Below, in pieces: positions 41,515 through 51,942 of a DNA stretch of 64,000 nucleotides (its first letter is position 1; each line of letters begins with the position of its first letter). Location of the stretch: positions 11,150,375-11,214,374 of the forward strand of contig CM020619.1 in assembly GCA_009829735.1 (NCBI GenBank). The letters are read 5' to 3'. The notes under the pieces were generated by a model. That model was not told where the DNA came from, made no database searches, and saw only the letters and a list, made by a program, of their open reading frames with translations. Made by a program: the position numbers and the translations under genes. The DNA is from Pyropia yezoensis. Lineage: Eukaryota; Rhodophyta; Bangiophyceae; Bangiales; Bangiaceae.

Positions 41515-44500
41515 GGTGGGGGGGTGGCGGGTGGACGGGAAGAGTGGCAGGGAAGGGGTATGGGGCGGCTTTAGTCGACGTGGGGGGGGGGCGCAAGTTG
41601 GTCGTGCGGGGGTGTGCAGGAGGAAGAGGGAGAGTCAGCCGCTTTACTGCGGGCAGACCGGGTGTCCCTCAAGAAAATAACAAGCAGAATGGGCGTCCCG
41701 GCCACGCTGGGCCGTGGTCTGCAGAGAAGACTGGCTCTCGGTGATCTGGCAGCGCCCTGGAGTCTCTGGCGCTTCTTCACCGAACGAGCTCGCTTCGTCC
41801 CTCCCGCCCTCACCACCATATCGCCGTCGATGTTGCAATTGCTGCCGCTGTCCCGCCGACGCTGTCGCAGACTTCGTCGCAGAGGGCGCTTCATCGGAGC
41901 CGAGCTTCAAGTTGTCGCCTTCACCACGTTAAAAAACTGTGGCGCTTCTTTCACATGGGACAAAAAAAGCGGGGTTTGTCGAAAGGGTGTGCCTCCGCAG
42001 ACAGCGCAGGCGCACAACATGCCACAGTTCTTTACTATGATTGGCTCCGCAGTCTTGATCGGCGCATATCTTTCGCGATTCAAATACATTTTCGGGTCGC
42101 ATGGTTTGAATATTTCTCGTTCTTTGCCAGGCGACATAAAATTCTACAGTTAAAATGGGTTCTGTCGAGATCCCGCTCATGAAGTCATTTGGTGACCTAC
42201 ACGAGGCTTGCCTGATCGTCCATTCGACTTCTCCATTCCACCCTTTTTGTGTCGCGATTCTGCAACGCTCATCGCGTGCGCTGGGAACAGACGGACCGCC
42301 CATGTTGTACAGGTTCAGTTTTTGCGTCATTTTCACATATTGCCGCAACCCTAACCTTACAGTCCATCGGGACCATAGGGTGCCTGTTGGGCTGGCTCGT
42401 GCGTTGCTTGTGTGTGTGTTCATGCGCCGAGAAACGCATGTTGCGCCGCGAGCCCCGGCAGGCATCAGCAGATATTTGGAAAGCCTCGGCTGGTCAATTC
42501 TCACACAGCCGAGGCGGTTGAACACGGCTCGTGTGGTGGAGAGCGTGGACCGTGCCTCAGGCGTCAATCCCCAGGCCCTGCACCGTGCCCGCCCGAAAGC
42601 GACAACGATCCGCTCCATCGTCCGATGGTCCAAAAAACGCTCGCACACGCGCGGCAACGGTGGCCGCGGCGACGCGCCAGCACAGACCACGCAAAAAGGG
42701 ACGGTGAAGTCCCCGCTGGACGCACATGCGCATGCGCGCAGGCGCTTCAGCCAATCGGAGTGCAGCTCTACCCCGCTAGGCCTGGCGAGGCTCGTTGGCG
42801 GCCGCGAGCGCGGCCGGAAGCAACCACGTGGAGGTCCGCGCTATGGCGCGGTTCCAACCTCTCACTTGATCGATCACCAAGATGGGAGATGCGTGAACGC
42901 GCCGCAGGTGGATGAATCAGACGAGGGCAATGGGCCAGGAAGGCCGCCGCCGCCTGCTCTGGACTGCAACGTTGCAGGAGATGCGGCGCTCCGTCTGAAG
43001 CTGGCGACTACGCGATCACGTCAAGATGACGCCTCGGTGTCGCACCCTATCCTGTCGGTTGCGCATGCCCATGACAACGAATGGCTCTTGGCTGGCGACT
43101 GCTGGTGGTGGCGGACCTCGCAGTCGCCGCCTGCGCACGCTGGCCACCCGCGCTGAGGGTGTGTGTGCAGTGTGTGTTACGGGTTGGTCGGGCCTCTCAA
43201 GGGACGGTGCTTTGGCCAATCGTGCTTTGGAGGTGCACCGCCTGTGTCGCACTCGCGAGTGCGGGGCGGCGGTTTCCTAGTTTCCTTCGTGTTGTGGACC
43301 CCAGCAAGAGGGCCGTGGCCGAACAACCCTGGCAAGGGGGCGGGAGCAAGGACCCCGCTCGTACCGTCTGACGCGTCTCCTTCAGCCCCGTCTGAGCCGT
43401 GGCTCGGCCATGCGGTGGCACGTTGTGATGGAGCTAGGGAGCGACCCCAGACACGCAAGCGCCGACGCCCGTCCCCCGTCGGGGCCTCCCCTCGACGGGG
43501 TGCGGTGGGGCCGGCGCAGACCAAGAATTGTCCGTGCCTTTGGCCTCGGGGAGGCGGGGTGGTCACAGCCTCCACGCTCTCCTGATGGGGACAGCGGGGG
43601 CGGTTGTTGCCCCCATCTTCATCGTTCTTTTCCGGCGGAGGGTGGCGCCCCGACCCCATGACAGACGCCTCAGGCCGTCAACCATCAGCCACCGCTGACA
43701 GTGAACCCACCCCCCTTCGCGATTGGTGTGGCAGGGGCTGTACGGCTGCAAAGTGCCACACGCCGGCGTGAGTTTTGCTCAGGGAGCGGGCGCGATTCTC
43801 TGCGTTGGCGTCTCGTGGCCTGCACCCTATATATATGTACCCCCTTCCCTGGCCTGGCTGGGCTGTAGTGATCCCACCTGACCCGTTGCGCCCACGGAAT
43901 TCACTTGCGGCGGGGCGCGCAGCGGACCCACGTCGCCTCCTCACAGGTCCTGTTGCCTGGGCCCTCTGGGAACAACACACACACTGTCGCTCACGCGCGT
44001 CCGGCCTGGTCGGGGGCTGCTCGCCAGAGGGGCTGGCAGCGTCCGCCAACAGAGGGGGTGTGGGCGTTCAGGGCGCGTGACTAAGTTGGTGTTGGTTCTC
44101 GTCCGCGCCTCGTTTAACAGGATCAAGTCGAGTGGAAAAAGGAGTCGTGCGTCGACCGTCGGGTGTGTGTTGTGTGAGGGGGGGCGCGCGTTGCACTCCG
44201 TGCGGACACTCCTGGCAGTGGCGGCTCGCGGACAGCCCCAGTTCATATGTATATGTTCTGTACCCCGCATAGCGGAGCGCCCCATGGGATATACATAGAC
44301 GCAAACGGGGGGGATAGGCATGATGTATGCCCCACAGCGACGCCCCTCCAAAGGACAGGCGCCGCCGCCGGGCGAGGCGTGAGGGCCGGGGGGGTGGGGG
44401 TGGACCGGGCGGGTCTCGTCTCCAGCGTGCCCGGCGGGCCCCCCCCGTCGCGGACTCCCCCCCCGGGGCGGCCACCCTGGGGCCGTCAGGATTTTGTCCT

Positions 44501-45126
44501 TCCCTTCCTGCGCGATGTGTAGCGCTCGGGTGTAGGGGGGGGGGGGGGGGGGGGGGGGGTTCAGTCGTTGTGTCGCCCCCGGCATGTGCCGCGGCGCCAC
44601 CCGGCTTGGCGTGCGGCCGCCGGCGCTTTCACGCACGCCTCGCGCACTGCTGCCGCTTGCTTTCACCCACCGGCCTGTTCTTTGCCCGCCGTCCACGCGG
44701 GGAGCGCTGCGGGCGCGTCCGTTCCCCTTCCCCGCTCTGGGGCGCCGACGTGCCCTCGCAAACTGCCACGCCGCGTTAGCGTGTCTCAGAGTTGGGCCGC
44801 GCCGTCCCCCTTTTGACTACCCCCTCTGTTCCCCGCTGAAGCAGACCCCAGGCACGTCAGAGGGGGGCAACGAGCGAGCGGCGGGTGCGAATGCGTAGGG
44901 GGGGGGAGGGGGTGAGAGACGCGGCTGGGCTGTGTGCCCTACAGTGTGGTGCGCGCACGAAGCGGGAGGGGGGGACGGACACGCGGCCAGCCGTCGACCG
45001 GTTCATTCACGCTGCCTCCCCGCCGTCCGCTGCCGGTTTGTGCATTCACGTCCTGCCCCTGACCTGTGCCACCACCCCCCGCCCACCCGCCCCCTTCCTT
45101 TTCCTCCCCGCGTTCGCGGACACACC
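41515..45126. other. 3.6-kb stretch without a supported gene
   Basis: A 333-codon plus-strand frame (42155-43156) and overlapping minus-strand frames (41929-42690) are open, but neither shows a domain and composition does not favour either. An 8-bp inverted pair AACTGTGG/CCACAGTT lies at 41935 and 42019. A TATATATA at 43826-43833 is an orphan promoter-like site. The poly-G at 44535 is listed separately. The MINPP promoter should lie in the last few hundred bases. Confidence 0.35.
44535..44559 (+). repeat. 25-bp uninterrupted poly-G
   Basis: A single run of about 25 G, the longest mononucleotide tract in the window, 570 bp upstream of the MINPP start. Length may be imprecise in the assembly. 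Confidence 0.8.
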
Positions 45127-47307
45127 ATGGACGACAACGGCTTCCCGTTGGGTGCTGCCCCCCTGGCCGAGGATCCCGCCATGGAGGCGCCTTCGCGGGG
45201 GTGCGGCGGCGGCACCTGCTCCTCCTCTGCCTCGGTCATTACGTGGGAGTCATCGAGCCCCTCCTCGGAGACCACCTCCTTGTGCCCATCCCCCGCGCGG
45301 GTGGGGCTGCCCCACCCGACGCCCGCACCCCTCCCGTCGCTGCTCCTCTTGCCGCCCGCGCATGCCTCGGTTCACCCGCCCGTGCCGCTACCGCCGCTGT
45401 CACCGGCAGGCTCACCACGGCTCTCCTCCTCCCCGCCGCCGTTGTGCCCCAAGGCCCTTGCCGCGTTGCTGGCCGCCACCGCCGAGGCGCAGGCGGAGCC
45501 CGCAGCGCCGTCGTGGCGGCCGGTCGAGCACCTCGGCACCAAGTCCCCCTTTGACGCGCCCGTGGGCAGCCGCCATCTGGTCGTCGAATCCCCCTACCCT
45601 GCAGGCCTCCCGACTATGGCCGACGGCGGTGGTGGGAGCCGGCTGCTGCACGTGAGCCTGCTCATCCGCCACGGCACGCGCGAGCCGACGCGCGGCTGCG
45701 CCGCCCGCATGCGCCGCGTGCACGCCCTTTTGGCGGGGGTGGTGGCCGCGGCGGGGGCGCCAATGCCGGGCTGGCTTGTTACCTGGGAGCGTCAGCTGGA
45801 CGGGTGGGAGCGTCGGCCGGGGCTGTTGGCGCCGTCGGGGGTGGCCGAAATGCACGCCGCGGGCGGCCGCTTTGCCGACCGCTACCACGTCGCCCTCGCT
45901 GACGTGTACGACCAAGGGGGGGGGAGGGTGGCTGGCATTTCGGTGCGGGCCACCCACAAGGAGCGCGCCATTGCTTCTGCGCGCGCGTTTGTGGCGGGCT
46001 ACATGGCCAAGAGGGCGGCCTTCACCGCTGATTCAGATGCGTCGGCGGAGTGGGCCTCGGCGGCTCCCTATATCCTGAGCCGGCCAACGGCAGAGCGTCT
46101 GAGGCCAACGGTGGGGCGGCTGAGGCATGGTTCGCCTGATGGCCTGTATGCATTTGCACCACCAGGAGCGACTGCGCATTGCCCTCCAGGCGGGTCGCGC
46201 GCCGCCACGCGACGGCCGCCTCTGCGTCCCGGCCCTGTAGTGGTGCTTTCCTCCGGGCGCGACGCTTCGCTCCGCTTCTTTGACGCCAACAAGGACTACC
46301 AAGCGTTTGTGCGGCGGCACAAGGCCGTCGGTCGCGCCGTCACGGCCGCCGCGCCCCCGACCGCCCCGACCGCTGCGGCGGGCGACGCGGCCGTACCGGC
46401 ATCCACGCTCGAGGCGCTTGGTGCTGCACTGGGTGGCGTGACGCCTGCTGCGCTGGCCGCCGCCGGATTTGGGATGCCAGAACTGGCATCTCTTGCCGAC
46501 GCGGTGGCGTTTGCCGCCGACACGGGCGGGGGGGGGGTGCTGACGGACCTCCTCAACGAACCCACCGTTGCGGCGCTCGTCGCGGCGGAGGAGCGGGTTC
46601 GCCACTTTCACCGCGGCCACGACCGCTTTTCGGCCGCGACGGGTCCCCTGTGTGGGGACCTGGCGCGGTCGCTTGAGGCGGCGGCGGCGGCGGCAGCCGC
46701 CGAGTGGGGCGCCGCATCCAAGAGCAGGCGCAGAAAGAAGAAGCGCGGTGCAGGGGGAGGGGAGGGGGGGGGACGCCGAAGCGCCGCCGTTGGTGACCTC
46801 CGCTTTGCCCACGCCGAGACGCTGGTGCCGCTTCTACTGCTGCTTGGCATTGACGGCGACGGCGCCGACGGTCATGAGTACAATGACGGTGATACGACAG
46901 ACGCCAATGGCGACGACGCAGACGGCAGTGACGCGCCGCCGGCCCTGTCGCGGCCACGGGCACGGCGGCGGTCGGGCATGTCAGCCATGTGCCCGTTTGG
47001 GGCGTCCCTGGCGATCGAGCTGCACGCCCCTGCGGCGGGTGTGGCGGGCGGCGTGCCCCCCCGCGTGCGCTTCCGCCTCCAGGAGCGGTACGTGCGGGTC
47101 GTTCGAGCGTGCGCGCCACACGGCCCAGACGGGGCAGTGGACTTGCCTGACCTGCTGGCGCTCCTCCGCCGGGTTCAAGCCGAGGACGTCCGCGCGCGTG
47201 CGGGGGGCGGGGGGGGGGGGGAGGGGGGCGCTGGCCTCCACCCAGCCGGCCGAGTGGCGGTGGCGGTGGCAGCGGTGACGGGTGCTTGCGGGCGGCACCA
47301 CCGGTGA
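45127..47307 (+). CDS. MINPP1: Multiple inositol polyphosphate phosphatase-like histidine phosphatase
   Basis: 726 aa from an ATG at 45127 (CACACC ATG G). This is a branch-2 histidine acid phosphatase. The catalytic RHGTREP is at 181-187 with the nucleophilic His182, and the proton-donor motif is HAET at 562-565 in the context LRFAHAETLVPLLLLLGI. HAET in place of the usual HD marks the MINPP subgroup, which dephosphorylates inositol hexakisphosphate and lower inositol phosphates and, in animals, 2,3-bisphosphoglycerate. Supporting segments are SVRATHKERAIASARAF and RDASLRFFDANKDYQAFV, then VRHFHRGHDRF, CPFGASLAIELHAP and VRFRLQERYVRVV. It is ~240 aa longer than animal MINPP because of Ala-rich, Lys/Arg-rich (SKSRRRKKKRG) and Asp-rich inserts and a low-complexity N-terminus. 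No clear signal peptide or ER-retention tail. It converges with PNKP. Confidence 0.87.
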   Translation: MDDNGFPLGAAPLAEDPAMEAPSRGCGGGTCSSSASVITWESSSPSSETTSLCPSPARVGLPHPTPAPLPSLLLLPPAHASVHPPVPLPPLSPAGSPRLSSSPPPLCPKALAALLAATAEAQAEPAAPSWRPVEHLGTKSPFDAPVGSRHLVVESPYPAGLPTMADGGGGSRLLHVSLLIRHGTREPTRGCAARMRRVHALLAGVVAAAGAPMPGWLVTWERQLDGWERRPGLLAPSGVAEMHAAGGRFADRYHVALADVYDQGGGRVAGISVRATHKERAIASARAFVAGYMAKRAAFTADSDASAEWASAAPYILSRPTAERLRPTVGRLRHGSPDGLYAFAPPGATAHCPPGGSRAATRRPPLRPGPVVVLSSGRDASLRFFDANKDYQAFVRRHKAVGRAVTAAAPPTAPTAAAGDAAVPASTLEALGAALGGVTPAALAAAGFGMPELASLADAVAFAADTGGGGVLTDLLNEPTVAALVAAEERVRHFHRGHDRFSAATGPLCGDLARSLEAAAAAAAAEWGAASKSRRRKKKRGAGGGEGGGRRSAAVGDLRFAHAETLVPLLLLLGIDGDGADGHEYNDGDTTDANGDDADGSDAPPALSRPRARRRSGMSAMCPFGASLAIELHAPAAGVAGGVPPRVRFRLQERYVRVVRACAPHGPDGAVDLPDLLALLRRVQAEDVRARAGGGGGGEGGAGLHPAGRVAVAVAAVTGACGRHHR

Positions 47308-48263
47308 TGGGTGGGCCCCCCCACCGCGGCAAAGCCCGAGGCGTCGGTTTTTTGTTTGGAGCGCCAATACGCAGCCCGCTCGCCTCACTGCAATCGGCAT
47401 GCCCTCCCATGGGTGGTGAGAGAGCGCATGCGGGGGGTGCTATTGCATGTGCACAATGCCACCAGCTGCACGGGAAAAGCAGCTGGTGCCTTAGGGAAAA
47501 GTAAATGCAATGAACACGGAGAAAAACCTGTAGTGTTGTTTGCATGCTGTACACTTAACAGTGCAGATATTCTGCTTTCTCATGTTGGTCCTGGTAGGCA
47601 CTGTACGTACCGGTTAAGCATTCTGAACAGCGGGAGCTGCAAAACGGGTTCGATGAGGATGCCTACGAATGCTAGCAAGCAGCAGATACAGAGTGTGCAT
47701 TCTGCCCGCAACGCCTAGCGCTACGGGCCGAGGGACGTGGCTCAAGCCACAGATGCAAGTGAAAGAAAACAAAGGGACGAGGAACGACTTGTGGGAGTGA
47801 AACGAAGTGGTTGTCGCTTGCAGCGTGACAGGGGGGCGGCGCAAAACACTGAACAAGAGAAAAAGGGAAGCATGCCCGGCAGCGATGACGCATGGGTGAA
47901 TAGGAGCCATTGATGGGATCACGACAATTCCGCTGCAGCCACCACTCCGCTCGCGTACCAGTCCGTACCAAGTAATGCGACCGTACCACCGACAGACACC
48001 GTGACATCGAGAGCCCTTCGGCCGCTGCATTGGTGCAGACAAACGCCGTCTGCAGACCGTCGAGCCAGGGCACAGGGCCCCTGGCGGTCAACAGTGTTTC
48101 GCGCCAGATGGGGCAGCGACGCACACAGTGGTCGAAGCGGTCTCTGCGACAGGCACACCTGGGCAGGGGTCCAGCTGCTCGCAAGCAGGTGGGGGAGGGC
48201 AGCGCACTGCACGTGGCGGCTCCTCCACAACTTCGCACCGGGGCCTCGTTGCGGGTGCCGGTC
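47308..48263. other. Convergent intergenic region between MINPP and PNKP
   Basis: Contains a hairpin at 47460-47488 about 150 bp after the MINPP stop. Minus-strand frames at 47919-48230 carry a Cys/His-containing stretch with no secure family. No gene is called. Confidence 0.4.
47460..47488 (+). repeat. Hairpin in the MINPP 3' flank
   Basis: A perfect 10-bp stem CACCAGCTGC / GCAGCTGGTG with a 9-base loop. It could form in the 3' UTR of the transcript; the role is unknown. Confidence 0.5.
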
Positions 48264-49844
48264 CTAGGTGCGCTGGCAAAATATCGCCACTTCACGCGAG
48301 TTGCGGAACGAAGGGACGAAGCGCACGTGTCCGATTGCGTGGAAGCCCTCATCGGTCGTCGGTTCCACGTAACGGGCGGCAAAGACGTTGAATGCGACGG
48401 TCGGCACCCGGCGGCGGCCGCCGAAGTAGCCATACGGTGGCACAGCGACGACCGCCGGGGCGCCCCCCCCCGCCGCCCCTGCAGTGGCCGTCCCCCCCGG
48501 TGGTGCCGGCACCACACGCCCCTCCCTCAGCAGGTTGAGGTGCCACGCCGTCTCTCGTGGCGTATCAAACACCAACGCCTTGACCACCGCCCCGGGCGCG
48601 GCGCGGCGCGCAGCGTCAAGGAAAACCTTGCGCGCCGCCACCCCCCCGTGCGTATTGTCCACCACCACCGACTGGCCGAGGGCGAGCGCTTCCCGTACCG
48701 CCTTGGCCGCCCGCGCGACGGTGCCAACATCGTCGGTGCTGACGCGGACGTAGCCACGGGCGTGTGTCAAGTGCCGCTCGGCAAACGTGGACTTGCCGCT
48801 GCCGGGGCAGCCAACCAGCAGCACCACCGTCTGTGGGGGCTGCCCCCCGCCGCCACCGCCACTGCCGCCACTGCCGCCGCCGCGGCGGGAGGGGACAGCA
48901 TCGAGAAAGCCGGCGGGCGTGACCGCCGCCGCCAACGCCTCTGCCTCCGACGATGCCTGGTCACACACAACGGCCGACGGGAGGTCCGTGGCGGGGTCGT
49001 AACCGCTCAGTGGATGCCGCGACAGGTCCTCCCCGGCCACCGTTGGCAGCCTACTTGGCTGTCGCCACAACCCGCTGTCCCTGACGAGGGGCGTCCCGAA
49101 AAATGCTTCGGGGGTGAAGAAGCGAAGTCCCGCGTTGAGCGCCAGCTTGCGGTCCGTGTCTGCAAAGTCCTTGGGTCTGCCGGCCGCGTCGCCCACGTAA
49201 AAGCTGGCCGCTGCATCCACCGCGCCACCCGCCGACGACACCGCCGCCACCATCGCCTCCCACAGTCCCACCGCGGGCTTGCGGAGGCGGTTATAGCCAG
49301 GAGCGGCGTAGACGGCGAAGGGCACGGCGGGCCCAACGGCGGCTGCAAACGACTCGACGCGGCCGCGGAGGGTGGGCAGCAGTCGCGGCTGCTTGGACAA
49401 CCCGCCCTGGTTGGTGAGCACAACGACCAGGTAGCCCGCGGCAGCGGTCGCGGCGAGGCCAGAGAGGACATGCGGCACCGCGGGGGCCCAGGTGGTCTCA
49501 GTTGGCCCAAAAAAGCGGGCCTTGGCCGACCGTGGTGCGATGAGGGTATGGTCGAGGTCAAACGCCGCCACTTTCCACCCTCCAGGTGGCGGCGGCGCTG
49601 CTAACGCCGCCCTGTACGTGGCATTGGTCATGGCGAGGAGGTCTCCCGATGCTGCAGCCGCCTCCGACAGGCCCGCCGCGTTCCATTCGCAACCGCCGTT
49701 GCTGTCGCCGCCACCACCCCGTTCCGCCCCCCGCCGGGGTGCGTCCATGCTACCAGCCGCTTCTGCCGCCGCCGCCGGGGGTGGCGGGGCGGAAGACCGG
49801 CGCGACCGCTTGCGCGGGCGCTCCCCGCCGTCCGCCGCGCTCAT
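48264..49844 (-). CDS. PNKP: Polynucleotide 5'-kinase/3'-phosphatase (DNA end repair)
   Basis: 526 aa from an ATG at 49844 with G at -3. An in-frame ATG at 49985 would add 47 residues resembling an organelle-targeting leader, so dual targeting is possible. Residues 6-16 (GGERPRKRSRR) form a likely nuclear signal. The phosphatase domain (~88-255) has the HAD motif FDLDHT with nucleophile Asp96 and Asp98, VVVLTNQGG at ~140-148, and FYVGDAAGRPKDFADTDRKL, then GLRFFTPEAFF. The kinase domain (~335-526) has the P-loop VGCPGSGKST (344-353), the acidic pair STDD (369-372) and VVDNTH (394-399). The enzyme restores 5'-phosphate and 3'-hydroxyl ends for base-excision and strand-break repair. There is no N-terminal FHA domain, so XRCC1/XRCC4-type recruitment is not expected, as in plants. 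A Gly-rich linker joins the two halves. Confidence 0.94.
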   Translation of the reverse strand: MSAADGGERPRKRSRRSSAPPPPAAAAEAAGSMDAPRRGAERGGGGDSNGGCEWNAAGLSEAAAASGDLLAMTNATYRAALAAPPPPGGWKVAAFDLDHTLIAPRSAKARFFGPTETTWAPAVPHVLSGLAATAAAGYLVVVLTNQGGLSKQPRLLPTLRGRVESFAAAVGPAVPFAVYAAPGYNRLRKPAVGLWEAMVAAVSSAGGAVDAAASFYVGDAAGRPKDFADTDRKLALNAGLRFFTPEAFFGTPLVRDSGLWRQPSRLPTVAGEDLSRHPLSGYDPATDLPSAVVCDQASSEAEALAAAVTPAGFLDAVPSRRGGGSGGSGGGGGGQPPQTVVLLVGCPGSGKSTFAERHLTHARGYVRVSTDDVGTVARAAKAVREALALGQSVVVDNTHGGVAARKVFLDAARRAAPGAVVKALVFDTPRETAWHLNLLREGRVVPAPPGGTATAGAAGGGAPAVVAVPPYGYFGGRRRVPTVAFNVFAARYVEPTTDEGFHAIGHVRFVPSFRNSREVAIFCQRT

Positions 49845-50277
49845 TCCCAGCACCACCCCTGCCGCCGAAGCGGATCCTCGCCGCTGGCAGGATGCAGCTG
49901 CAGGGGTGGGCGCGAGAAGCCACGTCCCGCCGAGTGCCGTACAGGCAAAGGGCGAAGTAAGATACGGAGGGAGAGGGAGTAGCATCTGCTGATGTAGAGG
50001 ACGACCGCCGCCACTCACCCCCCCGCGACTGAACGAGCCTGGCCACGTCACGCATGCCCGCTCAGTGAGCGACGCTAACCTGTTTTCCTTTGGCCTGGAT
50101 CGTCAATCTTGGACCACACAAGTATTGCTTGAATCGGATACTTCCCGCCAACGGCCTCGTGACCAATGCCTCAAGGGTAGACACGTGTCATTCAACTAAG
50201 GAGCACTATTCTGTAATTATTACTTATGTACTTGCAAATAATGCGGATATTCACACTACTGATATATACAATGTATA
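49845..50277. other. PNKP upstream region
   Basis: Probable PNKP 5' leader and promoter, then AT-richer sequence from 50100 that appears to belong to the structured repeat block that follows. Confidence 0.4.
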
Positions 50278-50336
50278 TCAAACACTTCTGCGGGTGCCTA
50301 ACCATGTCAAGGTAAGGCACCCTCAGCAGTGTTTGA
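50278..50336. repeat. Imperfect 26-bp inverted repeat
   Basis: Arms 50278-50303 (TCAAACACTTCTGCGGGTGC onward) and 50311-50336 pair at 23 of 26 positions with a 7-base loop. Confidence 0.75.
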
Positions 50337-50403
50337 CAAAAAGCAATGTCTGATTGGCTGGACCATGCGTCCTGCGCGTACCATTGGCTGAGACATTTAC
50401 TTA

Positions 50404-50473
50404 GAGCATGTCTATCGGTGAGCCAAAAAGCCATATTTTAGCTCAGAGCATGTCTATCGGTGCGCCAAAAAGC
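50404..50473 (+). repeat. 28-bp direct repeat, 42-bp period
   Basis: GAGCATGTCTATCGGTGAGC with CAAAAAGC at 50404-50431 recurs with one change at 50446-50473. A third, partial GAGCCAAAAAGCTAT follows at 50483. Confidence 0.75.
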
Positions 50474-50489
50474 TATATCCCTGAGCCAA

Positions 50490-50539
50490 AAAGCTATCCT
50501 CTGAGCTATATTCTGCAGGATGGCTCAGAGGATAGCTTT
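50490..50539. repeat. Perfect 17-bp inverted repeat
   Basis: AAAGCTATCCTCTGAGC at 50490-50506 is complementary to 50523-50539, with a 16-base loop. Confidence 0.75.
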
Positions 50540-50794
50540 ATGGCTAAGCCAATCAGATGCGCGGATCGGGGACGCACCCCGCCGCAAGCCCATTCATTCC
50601 ACCTGGTGTTGGGTCGGCCGTTGGAGTTGTTGTCGCGACTTCTTCGACGGAACAGCAGCGCGGCTAGCGCCTGGCTGCCCGCCCTTGCGGCACCCACTCT
50701 TGTTCATCCCCCTAGAAGAGCTGCGTACCCCCTCGCTTGTCATTCCAGCCCATCCACCCTCTATCCCCTACCCTCCTCACTTTTCTCCACCGCC

Positions 50795-51523
50795 ATGGCA
50801 CCAGAGAGTCGCAGACAGCCACCGGGCTCCTCCCAACTGGTCTGTTCCACTCCACCGGGCAGCTCCACCCCTCCTGACGGCCCCACCCCTCCTGGTGGCC
50901 CCACCCCGCGGAGCGACTCCACCCCGCAAGGCGGCTCGAGCCAGCCGGCCGGCTCAAGCGGCCTGTCCTGCTCAACCAGGACCACCCATCGCGGCCTAAA
51001 CATCACCCCGGCCGAAGACCTGGCGTTGGCGCGCTCTTGAGTCAGCGTGTCGGAGTCAACCGCGGACATGGATCGGGACTTGTTTTGGACCCGGGTGAGA
51101 GCCGTGTTCGTCCAGCAGCCTGAAGCGATGGCGGCTCAGACGACCGCCAGTCTGCGGTCTCGCTTTTCCACGCTGCAGAGGCAAGTCCAGAAGTACAACG
51201 CCGCCGAGAGCTTGCGCCGCGGCCAGGCAGACGCGACCAACGGCCTGCTCCTCGCTGTCGCTCAGCAGGTCCGCAACGAGCTCATCCATAGCCGCACCTG
51301 TCGCAAGACAAGCTGGGGTACTTGGGAAGGGGTGCTCCACGGTGACCACGTAGACCGCGGATGGGGATCGGGGGAGGGGAGGGGGGTAGCGGGGATGATG
51401 GTGCAGAAGACCGGCACGGTGTGGTGCAGCCCGGTCCGGGATGCGAGCGGCCTCTGGCGTGCAGCGGTGCTCGTCCTGTCTCCACACTTTGGACTTCAGA
51501 AGAACTTGTCGCGGAAAAGTTAA
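50795..51523 (+). pseudogene. Myb/SANT-like protein of transposon-associated type, with in-frame TGA
   Basis: An ATG at 50795 opens a Pro/Ser/Thr-rich leader with PPGGPTP repeats. It is followed by RGLNITPAEDLALARS, a TGA at 51038-51040, and in the same frame VSVSESTADMDRDLFWTRV and ASLRSRFSTLQRQVQKYN. This reads as the trihelical Myb/SANT-like module found in Harbinger-associated and NAM-associated plant proteins. The position of the TGA is where such proteins carry Trp, so TGG to TGA is the likely lesion. After about residue 165 the frame loses family character. Such modules bind transposon ends or act in transcription. A stop-codon readthrough cannot be excluded. Confidence 0.5.
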
Positions 51524-51942
51524 AAATAGCTCCACACCGATAGACATGCGCTCTGCTGGAGCAAAAAAAAAAAGCTTTTTGGATATATGGTACGTTGCAC
51601 AAAAAAGATACATGGAGGTTTTTCTCGGCTCGGGCCCGGGCTCCACACCGGCCGTGGCGGGGTCCACGGGCGCCATGCTGACAGAAGGATCACAGAGCCC
51701 CATACGAACTCATGAGGTCCTTGGGTCCCCGGGACGGCGTACCGCTTTGAGGGACACCCTGGGTGGACCGGCTGCTGTCGACCCTGAAATGGGGGCATCC
51801 TTTTCGCATTGATTTGCCCGGCTCGGGGGTCGGTCCTGGCCTACGTGCTAACTGAGGCTTGGCAGAGGGGTAGTCGATTTTAGAGAGGAGCCATGGGACG
51901 GCTGGAGGCCATTGTTTTGAGGACTTTTTTCCGTGTGCGGGT
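51524..51942. other. Intergenic stretch before the retrotransposon
   Basis: Contains an A-run at 51564-51574 and no supported gene. Confidence 0.4.

Noticed and set aside
42155-43156. 333-codon plus-strand frame with ATG
   Set aside because: No domain, no codon or context support, and an equally open frame overlaps it on the other strand.
47919-48230. Minus-strand Cys/His stretch resembling a reverse-transcriptase zinc-binding tail
   Set aside because: The spacing does not match a secure CCHC pattern and no reverse-transcriptase sequence lies upstream; PNKP occupies that side.
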